DNA of 64,000 nucleotides from Pontederia crassipes. Its lineage: Eukaryota; Streptophyta; Magnoliopsida; Commelinales; Pontederiaceae. Position 1 is the stretch's first letter, and each line of letters begins with the position of its first letter. The notes below the pieces were generated by a model, which was given only the letters and a program-made list of their open reading frames with translations, made no database searches and was not told the DNA's origin. Shown here piece by piece: positions 33,682 to 45,688 of the stretch. The stretch covers positions 43,985,696 through 44,049,695 of the forward strand of contig CM060188.1 in assembly GCA_030549335.1 (NCBI GenBank), given 5' to 3'. The translations under genes and the position numbers were made by a program.

Positions 33682-36600
33682 CACTACAACAATTTTCATA
33701 AACGTCACCTAATATTAATACTTTTTGTTACGTGGAATAAATGTCACTAGAAATCACGTCTTAGTGACATTTAAATTTCCAAATGACTATACAATAGTTG
33801 GAAAATATTTTAACCGTATGATCAAATGTGATTAAAATTTTTAGACCACCGATTTCTCTCTCTTCAGTTTGCACCTGTTGCTTTTTCTCTTGCTCCATCA
33901 ACTTCGTCTTGCTCCATCAACTTCGTCGCATAGATCTTGCACGCCGGATGTTGTCGTCGGCCAGCCACCACTCGCCGCCACACTTTTGCCATCCTCCGAA
34001 AGACCTTCGTCGTCCGGCAAGCAGCGATCGATGCAGCATGAAGGTGCCTCTTTAGATCTCCTTTTCCTTATTCTTTTACAATGATGATTTTTTTTGGATC
34101 TGATCGATGGAAAGGTTCTTATTGATTTCGCCGACCTGTTGTTTGGGGATGCCTCTTGCCTAACGATGGCAACTTCGTATCGTCAATCGGAACCGATGAA
34201 CATCAGCTTCATCTTTGATTCCTTCCTTCCTTGGACCTATTGGGACCACTGACCTCGGCCTGCACTGTCTGTGTCGTCCAATGCCTCTACTTCATCCTAT
34301 CAGCATTATCATCTTCTACCCCTCCTAGAATGCATTTGTTCACCTCCACTTCCTGTGTGTCAACTCCATGTTCTCAACCTGCCCGACAAAATGCCCAAAA
34401 AGAGGTAAAAGGATTTATTTGACTTTTTCTTATTTGATTTTTTGATTGATTGCATGCTAAATATTAGTAGTTCTTTTTTGGATGAATGTACATTCTGAAA
34501 TTTCCCTTGACAGCTCTTAGTAATGAAAACATTCCTAGTTCTAAGTAGAAGCCATAATCATGAATTATGTATTCTTGCTAAAATTATTTATTAATGTTTT
34601 GTCTTAGCAAAGTATTAATGTTAGAAAGTATTAGAAAGCAGAGCTCCTCCTTCACACGGCTTGATAATGTCAGTGGTGTTGGAGTCAAAGGGTGAAAGCT
34701 TGTTGTCGCAGAAACTGGCAATGAAGAGGTAGAAGGCGCCAACTCAAGCTCACTATTAAGATCATTGATCCGTTGCAGAAGCTCCTTCAGGTATTCAATA
34801 GCATTGCCAAGAATGGAAGCTGTGTCCATCTACAATGACATGAAGAACAAGTTGGACAGGAAGATCAATTTGAGAACTTCATATAACGAAATATATCTAA
34901 GCCAAGTTGGAGGTTTGGATTTTTCCAAAATGCTTTCCAAGATATTTCAATTCCTTTTTCATACGACATTTTAACTTCATTTACAAGTAGAATGTCACTG
35001 GGAAAAAAAGTGAATGAAGTAGCCTTTCAAGTGGATAAAGCTTTCAGCAAAAGGGTCCCTGTCATGAGCAATCATTCTTTTACCTCACAGCAAGTTGGTC
35101 TACCGGATAAGATCTTTCAAGACAAAGTTAATGAAAACATAATGCAACTCCAAACAAGTCACAGGCATAGTGGTCTTTTTCTGGAGAAACAGTAAGTAAA
35201 AAACCAAGTTCAAGAGTCAATAACCCATTCATCCAGAAGAAGAGGAACAAAGTGGTGAAGTAGAACTTGGCATGTCCTTGAAAATTACATAATTAACACA
35301 TATAGCATCAGAGATGTGAAAGAAGGTAAATTTCTGAATCAACACCAATTATTTTAATGACAGATAAAATATCGGAAATCCACCAGTGATTGCAAAATGT
35401 AAGCATTGCAATGAATCAATTGCTTCTACAAAAACTTGATTGGATCATACAACTGGAGAATTGTATCAGAAACCCATCAATGTTGTATGTGGATGAGCAT
35501 TCAAAGGAGATTTATCAATGATTACTTCATTTATACCTAAAGCACTAGTTAAATTAGTCAGGAGAACATAACACTTTTGTTCACGGAACCAATACGTCGA
35601 TGAACAAATTTAGTTAACACTTAACAGTAGAGCGGTAAGTGCTGACCTTGCTGATCTTAGGAACAACAAATCTTAACATGTGGAGATTTGTGATTAGGTA
35701 TTTAGAAAGAAGAGATTTGTGCTTTAGTGTTTGAATAGGGGACAGTGGGACACTGCCATTGGTTAAAGATAAAGCAAGCTCTGCATGCATGTATATCTTA
35801 TATGTCTAATTAAACTATTAGTTTCTAGTAAGTAATGCAGAGTTGTATAACAATATCTGGTAATGCATTGCATGTGCTTTTACAGGGATTGAACTCTGAA
35901 GAGGAGTGGAATGCCAAATGAAGAATTAATACACATTCTGGGGGAAGTTGGTGGCTTAATGTTGATGGCAATTTGACAATTTCAGCTATGCTAAATTGGC
36001 AGGGAAGTGCAGGTTGTTATGGGTGCAATGAATTGAATCCTTTATAATTTTTTATTTTATCTATGCTTAATTGGGCAAGTGAAACATGGGTTGTAATGGA
36101 TTAGATGTTTTATACTTTTGGTATTCTTTTAATATATTTAGGAATGATTTGTCTAATGAGCTTCATTGGATAAGTTTGATTGGTGTATTGGATTGAAATG
36201 CTATTGGGAATGTTCAACTATAATGTTTCTTTTTTTGCCTTACTAATTCGATATTAAGTTCCATCTATTTTAATGAAATGAATAGTTATTAATGATAGAC
36301 CATGGTGATATTAGTAATTAATCATTAGTTGATTATGCAATTAATAATCTATGATGGCATAAAGTGATTTAAAAATATTTTTCAATGACGTCTAAACGCC
36401 ACTAAAAAAATTCTATCAATATTTTTTCTATAACATTTTTAACCACTAAAAATAAGTTTCAATGACATTTAGATGTCTTAGACATTTAAACATCACTAAT
36501 GACAATTTTTTATGACGTTTCAATATAAGATAATTGATCTATAGGGACGTTTAAACGTCACTAAAGTTGAAGAATTTGTGACGTTTAAATGTTACTAAAG

Positions 36601-36793
36601 GGTCAAGCTTTAGTGACGTTTGATGCTTTGGTGACGGCTATTAAATGAACGTCACAAAGACCTTTTTATGACATGGTATATATGACGTTTGTGGGGTGAC
36701 GTTTGTTATACGTTATGAATTAGTTTTGGTGACATTTAATCAAGTTTTGATGACGTTTAGTAAACGTTACAAAAGCTCATTTTTGTTGTAGTG
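33682..36793. mobile_element. CACTA element 2, carrying a host bHLH gene fragment
   Basis: The ends are CACTACAACAA (33682-33692) and TTGTTGTAGTG (36783-36793), flanked by exact CAC duplications (33679-33681 and 36794-36796). The subterminal arms hold many units like GACGTTTAAACGTCACTAAAG (36360-36780; weaker at 33690-33840). No transposase is recognisable. Inside are a CT-rich Pro/Ser-codon zone (33840-34420) and an ICE1-like exon (34584-34829, minus). There is also an open stretch at 34992-35195 (plus, starting MSLGKKVNEVAFQVDKAF) that may be another captured piece. Gene capture by CACTA elements (Pack-CACTA) is known in plants. Confidence 0.92.
34584..34829 (-). pseudogene. ICE1/SCREAM-like bHLH transcription factor fragment
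   Basis: The minus strand reads [20 protein letters not shown] then [36 protein letters not shown]. This closely matches my memory of Arabidopsis ICE1/SCRM after the bHLH loop ([23 protein letters not shown]...FHPLTPTP...RVKEELCP). The segment is helix 2 of the bHLH plus the following linker. An acceptor-like CATTGTAG precedes ATG at 34829, consistent with the known exon boundary there. The match ends after KEELC, and the following residues look like intron read-through up to the stop at 34584. Helix 1, the basic DNA-binding region, the N-terminal activation part and the C-terminal ACT-like domain are absent, so it cannot encode a working factor. It lies wholly inside CACTA element 2. Confidence 0.85.
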
Positions 36794-36811
36794 CACCTTC
36801 ACCTTTTATAG

Positions 36812-38437
36812 CACTACAAGAAACAAGGGATTTACCGACGATTTGAACCGTATGTAATTTCTAGAAAATCGTCGCAAATGACGATTTGCGACGGATGTTT
36901 CGACGGAACCGATACATCGGAAAAATGCTCATCGCAAATCGATTTTCGACGATTGGAAAAAATTCGCAGCAAGTTCAGACGGAAGTCCGGCGATCACGAC
37001 CGCCGAAAGTATCGACGGTTTCGATGACTGTCGATGACCGCCGTCGCAAAGAATTTTTTTAATATAAAAAAATTAGCCCAGCGGCCAGCTGCCAGACCAG
37101 CCACCAGCGGCTAGATCCGGCCGCGGCCGCCGAGCTACAGGATCCGACCGTAGCCACAAGGCGGCCGATCCGACCGCGGCCGCCAGATGGCCGATCCGGC
37201 CACCCGCGGCCGGATCCAGCCCCCACGGCCGGATCCGACTGTTAGGCAACCTATCCGACCGCCAGGCGGCCGATCCTCAGCCAGGTTTGCTGGATCTGGC
37301 CGCGAGGGCTAGATCAGCCAGGTCTGGCCACGGGAGAGGGAGGGGGGGGGGGGAGAGAGAGAGAGGGGGAGAAGGTCGCCAACGGGAGAGGGTCGTCCAA
37401 GAGAGAGAGAGGGTCGCCGACAGGAGAGGGCCATCCGGGAGAGAGAGAGGGTCGCCGGCGGGAGAGGTTGTCGTCCGGAGGGAGATGGTCGCCGGCAAAA
37501 TAGGAGAGGGAGAGAGAGGAGAGAGGTAAAGAAATAGAAAGTGAAAGAGAGTGGATATATAATAAAAGTAGTGGGAAAGGGGGAAAATGAAAAAAAAATA
37601 GCGGGAGAGTGATTTTTAATTACCGACGGCTATGACCGTCAAAAACTAAGAAAATATTAATAATATATATATGAATATGATATTTAATTATTTTTAAAGT
37701 TATCGACGGTCAAAATCGTCGAAAATTATTTAATTATAATAATAAAATACTACATATAAATATATAATATTTAGTTTTTAGGTTACCGACGGTCCAAACC
37801 GTCGAAAATTTTAACGTCTGGACTGTCGCTAATTAGATTAATAAAATATTTTTTATATTATATTATTTTTTCATTTACCGACAGTTAAAATCGTCGAAAA
37901 CGGCGAAAATTGCGACGGTTTGAACTGTCGCTAATTATATTAATAAAATACTCCTTATATTATAATATTTTCTTTTACCGACGGTTTGGACCGTCAAAAA
38001 TTATGACGGTTCATTATCCGTCGAAACTTTCGACGTTCCTAATCGTCAAAAATAAAATAATAATATAATAAATTATATAATATATTATTTTTCATTTACC
38101 GATGGTCTGGACCGTCGAAAATTGCGATGGCTGCATATTCATCAAAACTTTCAACATTTTTAATCGTCAAAAAGTAAAATAATAATATAATAAAGTACAT
38201 AATTGATTATTTTTCATTTACTGATGGTCCGGACCTACAGAAATTGCGACGGTTGCATATCCGTCGAAACTTTCAACATTTCTAAGCGTCAAAAAATAAA
38301 ATAATAATATAATAAATTATATAATTTATTATTTTCATTTTCAACTGTTGTGATCGTCGAAAATTCTGACGGATCACTATCCGTCGCAAATTGCGATGAA
38401 TTTTTACCCGTCGAAAAATTCCACTTTTCTTGTAGTG
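36812..38437. mobile_element. CACTA element 3, non-autonomous
   Basis: The ends are CACTACAAGAAA (36812-36823) and TTTCTTGTAGTG (38426-38437), only 18 bp from CACTA element 2. Arms contain repeated TTTACCGACGGTCCGGACCG and CCGTCGAAAATT units, about a dozen from 37620 to 38410. A GC-rich GGCCGATCCG zone (37080-37320) and a GA-rich zone (37330-37540) fill the middle. No transposase. The flanking triplets do not match (TAG left, GAT right). The right flank is copia sequence, the left flank is promoter-like DNA of the Gly/Tyr-rich gene. Confidence 0.85.
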
Positions 38438-39365
38438 GATCTTCTCTAGTGTGTCCATTCATTCGATCTTGATCAATGTGTCCCGGATTGGCATGTCAAA
38501 TATTGTCATTTTCATTCACATCAACAAATGATATAAAAAATAACTATTAACAACATATGAAAACTGTTATTAAGAAAATCATTGTATAGAAGAATATTAT
38601 CATGACATATTGTCATTTGTTTCTTTTGGAAACTTATTACATAAGCAAATTTGTACAAAGTGACACAGAAAGTAAATTTTGTCTAAATGCTAGGGTATAT
38701 AAAACAATGTGAAGATAAAAAATTTAGTCGTTGTGAAGTCCTAACTTGTAGGTTTTAATGCTTTTAACTTTAACACTTTCGTTGTTGCCAATGTAAACAC
38801 CATTTGTTCTCAGCACTTATTCAACGAAATTTCATGAAGACCCCATGATCTCTAATTACTACATGGTCTATGGCTCTCGAATCTGCAATCCACGAAGGAT
38901 GAATTTTCGCAATTAAGGCACAACTAGAAACATAAGTAAATGAATCATAGTTATATAGGACATATCTTCTTAGGCTCAGTGCAATAACAAGTGAAGTGAC
39001 CACATTTGCAATAATTGTAGCATTTCACTTTATTTATGTTTAATTTGTCATAATGTTTTCACATTGACGCTAGTGGCCTTGAGCTTTCTTTCGTCCAGCA
39101 TCTCGGTTTCTTTTGTTCGGTTGCAACTTATGTGTCTTTTGCTTGAATTGGAATTAGTACTTTATCCACCATTTTTAACAATTAACGCTTCAACAAATTA
39201 ATCCATGGCTTGAATAGCCTCATTCTCCATTTCAATGTGGTGAGCAGCTTGGTTAAAAGTTTTGACATTTTTGTTATGCATCAAATTACAATGCATCTAT
39301 TCCCAACTTCTAGGAAGAAAGCAAATGAGAGCCTCCCACAATTTTTTTAATTCACTGATCATATT
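38438..39365 (-). pseudogene. old copia fossil, piece 3: protease and gag zinc-knuckle region
   Basis: Minus-strand translation shows the protease site region (PSWIADSRAIDHVV, near 38860-38910) and upstream (39000-39130) a degraded knuckle and basic zone. Downstream, to 38438, it reaches the start of the GAG-pre-integrase region (near DTLEKI). Interrupted on the left by the block 32846-38437 and on the right by the gypsy element. ATATT at 39361-39365 is the gypsy target duplication. Confidence 0.7.
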
Positions 39366-41298
39366 TGTAACAACAAACAAAAAGACAAAAAAAAGAAAAA
39401 GAACCAGAATTTTAATCGCACGGCCGATAGAAAGAAATAAAAGGCCCAATGCCACTCAAAGTTGGTAAAGGAAAAGTTTAAATCTAATCTCATCAGATTT
39501 GTTTGGGGGAGAGAGAGGATATATAAGATGAGACAAATTAGTTAAACCTCTTTCTTCCTCGGCAAAAGTCACGACCCTCTCCCTGTTTTGCCTCCCTCTC
39601 GTTCTTCTTCGTGCGTGAGCAGAAACAAGAGCAATCTGATTGTTGTTCTTGGTGCAAGGGTAGGCAGGGTCTTCTCTTTCTCTCTATCAGATCCCTTCGC
39701 TTTTCCTTACGTAGCCCTCTGCACCGTTTGGATTGCAGGCGGCAAAAGAAAAGAGCAAGAACAGGGGTAGAAAATGTAGGAAACAGAGGGGGGCCGAGAT
39801 CGAATTTTCGACGAACGAAAAGACGGATTGATCGCAAATCGAGGTGGGTGAATCGAAATCACCTTGCATGACCCCTGAATAACGTTAAATCATGCCCTAA
39901 TCATACAAGTAAAGAAGAAGAGGAAAAGATGGTTCAATTTCCTTGTTTTGCCTTGCTTGATTTTCTTGAATTCATTGATTGATTGATTATTTGCATGCAT
40001 AATTCATTGTTTGTTGATATGGGGTTGTGTGATTGATTTGCTAGGGATAGTAATTAGGTTAGATTGAGATTGCACCGAAGAATTTACAAAATTCGAGGGT
40101 TCTGTAAGTTTTCTGGACGTCGACCGGTTCGTATGCATCATGGTAACCGATGACCGATAACTTGCATGCAGCCGCTTTCTGGACATGTCGACCGGTCAAT
40201 CGATTCCTGTTACCGGTCGACCGATCATTCCCCATCAGGTCGATCATTCAACTGAACGAATCAACCGACCCGAAGACAATCGATCGACCGTTCCCCTGAA
40301 TCAGTCGACCGATTTCCTAGAAAATCTTTTATTATATTTATTAATTATTTTCCTTTTATCCAGATATTATATATATATGATTGATCTTATTGTCTGACAC
40401 CACAGAGATCCCTCACTGATTTACATGATTTACTCTGTTATTGATTTATTTCACATTGATCCTATCGTATCGGTTGAATCAAGAACAAAGAGCTACAAGT
40501 TATTAAAAAATGATTAATAAGTTCAGATGAAAGATTAATGATGGGTTGCCAGTCCAAGCCAAGTGCATCAAGATAAGGGTCGCTCCCTTGGTCATGGTTT
40601 GATCACCCATTGACCCGCACAAGGCCGTATCGTTTGCTGGACATACCCCAAGAATTAAAGGCACTCAAAGTCATCCTGATTGCTAATTAATAACCAAGAT
40701 CAAGAAGCAAGTTCAAGTCAAGTCAAGTATGCCATGATTCCAAGTTTTATATATATTATTGATCCTCCTGATTCATGATATCGCTGATCTTATTCTTATT
40801 ATGATCCATGATACTGATATGTTATCTTTCACGTTCAAGTTAAGCATGATTATTTACCGCTGATTATTATATTCATGTCATGCATTGTATATCATGTGGT
40901 TCCCCACTAAGCTGTAAAGCTTACGGGAGGAACTCCTCCTCTGTGTCTGATTTTCACAGGACCAGGTCAGTGACGTGGTGGAGTAGGCATGTGGTGATGA
41001 AGCTCTGGCGATAGGACAACACATGAACCATAGGGCTTTTAGAGTGTTTATTAGTTTTCATTTACCTTCTGCATTTTAGTTTCATGATGTAGAACTTATT
41101 TTATTTATTTAGCAATGATATAGCCATTTTTAGACTTCCGCAAATTAAAGTTATCATTTATCTTTATTTCTTTTTTTCCGTTGACGTGTCTCGATCATTG
41201 ATTGAGATATGGTCAATATTATGATCAAGTTATAGCATGTCGTAGCGTCTTCAGGTTGGTCTTCGCCACATGGCGGGGGTCGATTTGGGGGCGTTACA
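39366..41298 (+). repeat. 5' LTR of gypsy element 1
   Basis: 1933 bp, TGTAACAAC...GCGTTACA. It has a TATA box (TATATAAG, 39520-39527) followed by a pyrimidine-rich leader, and an island of GGTCGACCGG/CGATCGACCG motifs at 40115-40315. Confidence 0.95.
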
Positions 41299-41302
41299 TT
41301 TA

Positions 41303-41314
41303 TGGTATCAGAGC
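41303..41314 (+). other. primer binding site, initiator Met tRNA
   Basis: TGGTATCAGAGC, four bases after the 5' LTR, complementary to the 3' end of plant initiator Met tRNA. Confidence 0.92.
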
Positions 41315-41528
41315 CTAAAGTTAGGACTCTCTTGACGTCCTAGTGTATAGAATAATATAGTATGGTAAAATGTTCATGTGTTATCGCCGAGCAGTCGCCA
41401 TACCCTCCACCGAAAAGTAATGTAAGTCAAGTTTATGTTTAAGATAAGTTCTGATTTATTGATGCATGATTTTATTGTATGAATAGAGGATAAGCATGTC
41501 ATGACGGTCAGAGCGTATTCAGGAGCAA

Positions 41529-42670
41529 ATGGCCAGAGCGGATCGGAATCTGTATGAGGCATCGGAAGGCCCACTTCCTGAGATGGGGGCCCAACCGGGT
41601 CGCGGACGTGGCCGTGGCCGAGGTCGTGCGCCAGGCCACGGAAGAGGTAGAGGACGCGCCGCTAGAGTGCCATTAGAGGAGCATGTGGATGAATTTGCTC
41701 CACCTGAGAGTAGCTAGGCAGGAGACAATCCATCGGCGTCAAGGCGTCGTAATCAGAGGGCACGCCATGAAGCAGTAGAAGACATCATTCAGACTTTCCT
41801 GAAGTTGCATCCGCCTCATTATAATGGGAAGGCGGACTTTTTCAAAATTAAAGAATGGATTGAGACCATGGATCGGATTTTTAAGCTGATGAGATGCACT
41901 GATGAACGCAAGGTCATGTATGCCACACATATGCTTACTAGTACTTCGATGGGCTGGTGGAAGACTACAAGAGCCACCAGGTTCAGGGGGATGGAAGAAG
42001 AGGACATAGCATGGGATGAATTTAAGAAGGCCTTCATAGCGCGCTACACTCCTGAACATGACCGCATCAACAAACAAAAGGAGTTCCTGCAACTATAGCA
42101 GGGAACTATGGATTACCATACCCAGTTCATCCAACTGGAGCAATATTGCCCGATGCCATTTGAAGGGCGTATTAGAGCTAACAGATTCATTAATGGACTA
42201 CAGCAGGCACTGAAGACTGAAGTCCTGTCTGGGGATTGTGAAGATCTAGAGAAGGTTGTGAGGTTGGCCACATGTATGAAAAAGGATCAAGCTGAACGCA
42301 AGGCCAAAGCTCCAGCCAAAGCAATAGAGAAGCCTAGGCCTCGAACGGATTATCAACGGCCATTTAGGAGGAACGACAGCCGCAATCGCCATTACAGGCC
42401 ATATCAGCAGAGAGAAGCTCTAAGACAGGCTCAAGCTCAACTACGCCCTGCGCCAATGCAAGCATAGCCACTGAGACAACTTCCACCGCCACCACGCCAG
42501 CCACAAGTGCCATAGAAGTCTTTATGTCCTCACTGTGTCCGTCACCATGATGGAGAGTGTCGTAGACTGAGTGGCGCATGCATTCAGTGTGGACAGCTCG
42601 GGCATTTCATCCGAAATTGCCCACAGGCTGCCAGAGGAGGCCGAGACAACCGAGCAGCAGGAGGTGCAAA
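41529..42670 (+). pseudogene. gypsy gag fossil with zinc knuckle
   Basis: An Arg/Gly-rich N-terminal zone (GRGRGRGRAPGHGRGRGRAA) precedes the capsid (HPPHYNGKADFFKIKEWIET; WDEFKKAFIARYTPEHDRI) and, at about 42580-42625, the knuckle CIQCGQLGHFIRNCP. Length and order fit Tekay/Del gag. Broken. Confidence 0.88.
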
Positions 42671-42677
42671 TTCCGTT

Positions 42678-43085
42678 GTGCAAGGTCGAGTGCACAACCT
42701 GGAAGCTAATGCAGCCCAAAATGACAATGATGTCATTAGAGGTACCCTCCCGATCGCCAACTTGTCTGCTACTATTTTATTTGATTCTGGGGCTACACAC
42801 TCGTTTATTTCAAAGTCGTGTGCCCAAACTCTTAGTCTACCTCAAAGGCAGATGCCCCATGCTATGCGTGTGAGTACACCTATGGGTACTCTCCACGCTG
42901 CCAGGTACATCCCGAATGTACCTGTCAATGTAGACAAGAAAAATTTTTCTGCAGACCTCATAGTCATCCCCATGGTGGATTACGACATCATTTTGGGGAT
43001 GGACTGGATTTCATATCACGATGCAGCCTTGCAATGCAAACAGAAGAAGATCGTTATAGGGACGCAAGGCAAGCTAAGGCAGTGA
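42678..43085 (+). pseudogene. gypsy aspartic protease fossil
   Basis: The open segment contains the retropepsin-like site ILFDSGATHSFISKSCA and the later block [16 protein letters not shown], both standard in plant gypsy polyproteins. Part of gypsy element 1. Confidence 0.88.
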
Positions 43086-43903
43086 TCAGATGCACTCCAT
43101 CAACAAAGAACAAGGTCATTATCTCAGCGATCAAAGCACAGAAGTTATTGCAAAAAAGATGCTGTGGGTACTTGGCTAGTGTGGTCAAGACGGATGCACC
43201 TGTCACTGAGCTCCAACAGATAGATGTGGTGCGGGAGTTCCCAGATGTGTTTCCTGAGGACACATTCGGATTACCATCGAAACGGGAAATTGACTTTAAA
43301 ATAGAGCTCCTCCCTGGGACTGCACCCATCTCTAAAGCACCCTACCGCATGACACCTGCTAAAATGCAGGAACTGAAGAAGCAGATACAGGAGCTACTGG
43401 ACAAGGGATTTATCAGACCAAGCGTCTCACCCTGGGGCGCACCGGTCTTGTTTGTCAAGAAAAAGGATGGCTCCATGCGGCTCTGCATCAACTATAGGAT
43501 GCTCAATAAAGTGACAGTGAAGAATAAGTACCCCCTGCCTCGGATAGATGATCTTTTTGATCAGCTGTCAAAAGCATCAGTGTTCTCTAAGATAGACCTA
43601 CGTAGTGGCTACCACCAGCTGAGAGTGGCTGAGGAGGACATACCGAAAACTGCTTTTCGGTCAAGATATGGCCACTACGAGTTCTTGGTCATGCCATTTG
43701 GACTGACGAACGCTCCTGCCGCGTTCATGGACTTAATGAACAGGGTCTTCCGACCATATTTAGACCAGTTTGTCATCGTGTTCGTGGATGACATTCTGAT
43801 CTATTCTTCTAGTCCAGAGCAACACCGAGAGCATCTCAGGATAGTATTGGAGATCCTGAGACAACACAAGCTTTATGGCAAGCTTTCAAAGTGTGAATTC
43901 TAG
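43034..43903 (+). pseudogene. gypsy reverse transcriptase fossil
   Basis: The 289-residue open segment carries [58 protein letters not shown] and the active-site block [10 protein letters not shown]. The fold is nearly complete. It is continued by the RNase H region at 43916. Confidence 0.93.
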
Positions 43904-43915
43904 CTGAAGGAGATC

Positions 43916-44701
43916 ATGTTATTGGGACACATAGTCTCCAAGAAGGGCATTGCAGTAGACCTCGCAAAAGTGGAAGCGGTGACGAATTGGACTAGGCCGA
44001 AGAATGCTTCTGAGATTCGCAGCTTCCTTGGTTTAGCGGATTATTACAGGAGGTTTATCAGGGACTTTTCCAAGATTGCTGCACCCCTCACGAATCTCAC
44101 AAAGAAGGCGAAAAAATTTATCTGGACAGATAAATGTGAGCAAAGCTTTCGGACTCTGAAGGACCGTCTGACTTCGGCACCAATTCTCACCATACCGACA
44201 GGCAGTGGAGGTTTCGTGGTCTACAGTGATGCGTGTAGAACAAGATTGGGTTGTGTCCTGATGCAACACGGCAAGGTAGTGGCCTATGCTTCACGACAGC
44301 TGAAGAAGAATGAGGTCAATTACCCCACACATGACTTGGAATTGGCGGCAGTGGTCTTTGCCTCGAAGATCTGAAGACATTATTTGTATGGAGAGACGTT
44401 TGAGATCTTCACTGACCACAAGAGTCTCAAGTACATCTTCGATCAGAGGAATCTTAACATGAGGCAACGACGATGGCTTGAGCTCCTCAAAGATTATGAA
44501 TTTGCTATCAATTACCATTCGGGTAAAGCAAATTCAGTCGCCGATGCATTAAGCAGGAAGTGGGAAGGCTCGCTAGCTTATATGAGGCTACGTGAGTACG
44601 AGATGCTGGAAAAAATTGAGCAATGGAGCCTTATGGATGATGCATCAAATGAAGCCCAGTTTAATTGTCAGGATCATAGCAGCTCAGAAAGTAGATCCTG
44701 A
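43916..44701 (+). pseudogene. gypsy RNase H fossil
   Basis: Segments 43916-44374 and 44384-44701 include [20 protein letters not shown] (the reverse transcriptase to RNase H connection), [39 protein letters not shown] and the [15 protein letters not shown] end. Broken. Confidence 0.9.
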
Positions 44702-45670
44702 ATATCAGAAGGTTCTGAAGAGATGCCAGAATGAACCAGCAGATTTTCAGATCTCTGCAGATGGAGGGATTAGATATCGGGACAGGTTGTGGATTCCCAC
44801 TGACGCAGATGTCCGACGAGAGGTACTGGATGAGTACCACAAGTTGGAGTTCGCTATCCACCCCGATAGCACCAAGATGTATAAGGATGTACAACGCAGC
44901 TACTGGTGGCCGGACATGAAAAGAGAGATAGCAGAATATGTATCTCGATGCCTGGTGTGCCAACAAGTCAAGATTGAGCATCAACGGCCATATGGCAAGT
45001 TGAAGACTTTGGAAATCCCACAATGGAAGTGTGATAAGATCACTATGGATTTTGTATCCAACTTGCCTAGGACTAAGAAGGGTCATGATGCCATATGAGT
45101 AGTCGTGGATTGTTTCACAAAGACAGCACACTTTATTCCAATCCGATGGAAGCAATCAGTGGAGAGTCTGCTAGATTTATATGTTAGAGAAGTAGTCAGA
45201 CTCCATGGGATCCCAGAGTCCATAATATCTGATCGAGACCCCAAATTCACTGTCAGATTCTGGAGGAGCATGCAGGAAGCCTTTGGTACAAGGCTTAATT
45301 TTAGTACTGCATTTTATCCTCAAACGGATGGGTAGTCTGAGAGGACCATCCAGACACTCGAGGATATGTTAAGGGCCTGTGCACTAGATTGGCAGGATAG
45401 CTGGGATGAGCACATTCATCTGATTGAGTTTGCTTATAACAACAGCTACCATTCTAGTATTGGTATGGCACCATTTGAAGTCCTGTATGGACGACCTTGC
45501 CATTCACTTGCGAGGAAAAGATCATGAGTAAGGAAGAAGTGAAAGAAGCAGTGGAATATGCTAAAAAGATAAAATTGATTAAGCAAAGGATGAAGACTGC
45601 TCAAGGAAGGCAAAAGAGTTATGCTGACAAAGATAGACGAGAGCAGATCTTCTAAGCTGGGGACCAAGTT
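44702..45670 (+). pseudogene. gypsy integrase fossil
   Basis: This region has the HHCC zinc domain (HKLEFAIHPDSTKMY...CLVCQQVK), the core (DCFTKTAHFIPIRWK, ISDRDPKFTVRFW, STAFYPQTDG) and the downstream region up to 45670. The order and motifs are those of chromovirus integrase. Broken. Confidence 0.88.
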
Positions 45671-45688
45671 CTTCTGAAGGTATCTCCT

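Noticed and set aside
37277-37529. Arg/Gly/Glu-rich ORF and its Ser/Pro/Leu-rich mirror
   Set aside because: GA-rich repeat in CACTA element 3.
39538-39871. Conserved ORFs duplicated at 46301-46632
   Set aside because: They lie in the two LTRs of gypsy element 1; the duplication reflects the LTR pair, not a gene family.
41303-41314. tRNA gene candidate
   Set aside because: The tRNA-like word is only the retrotransposon primer site; no cloverleaf is present.
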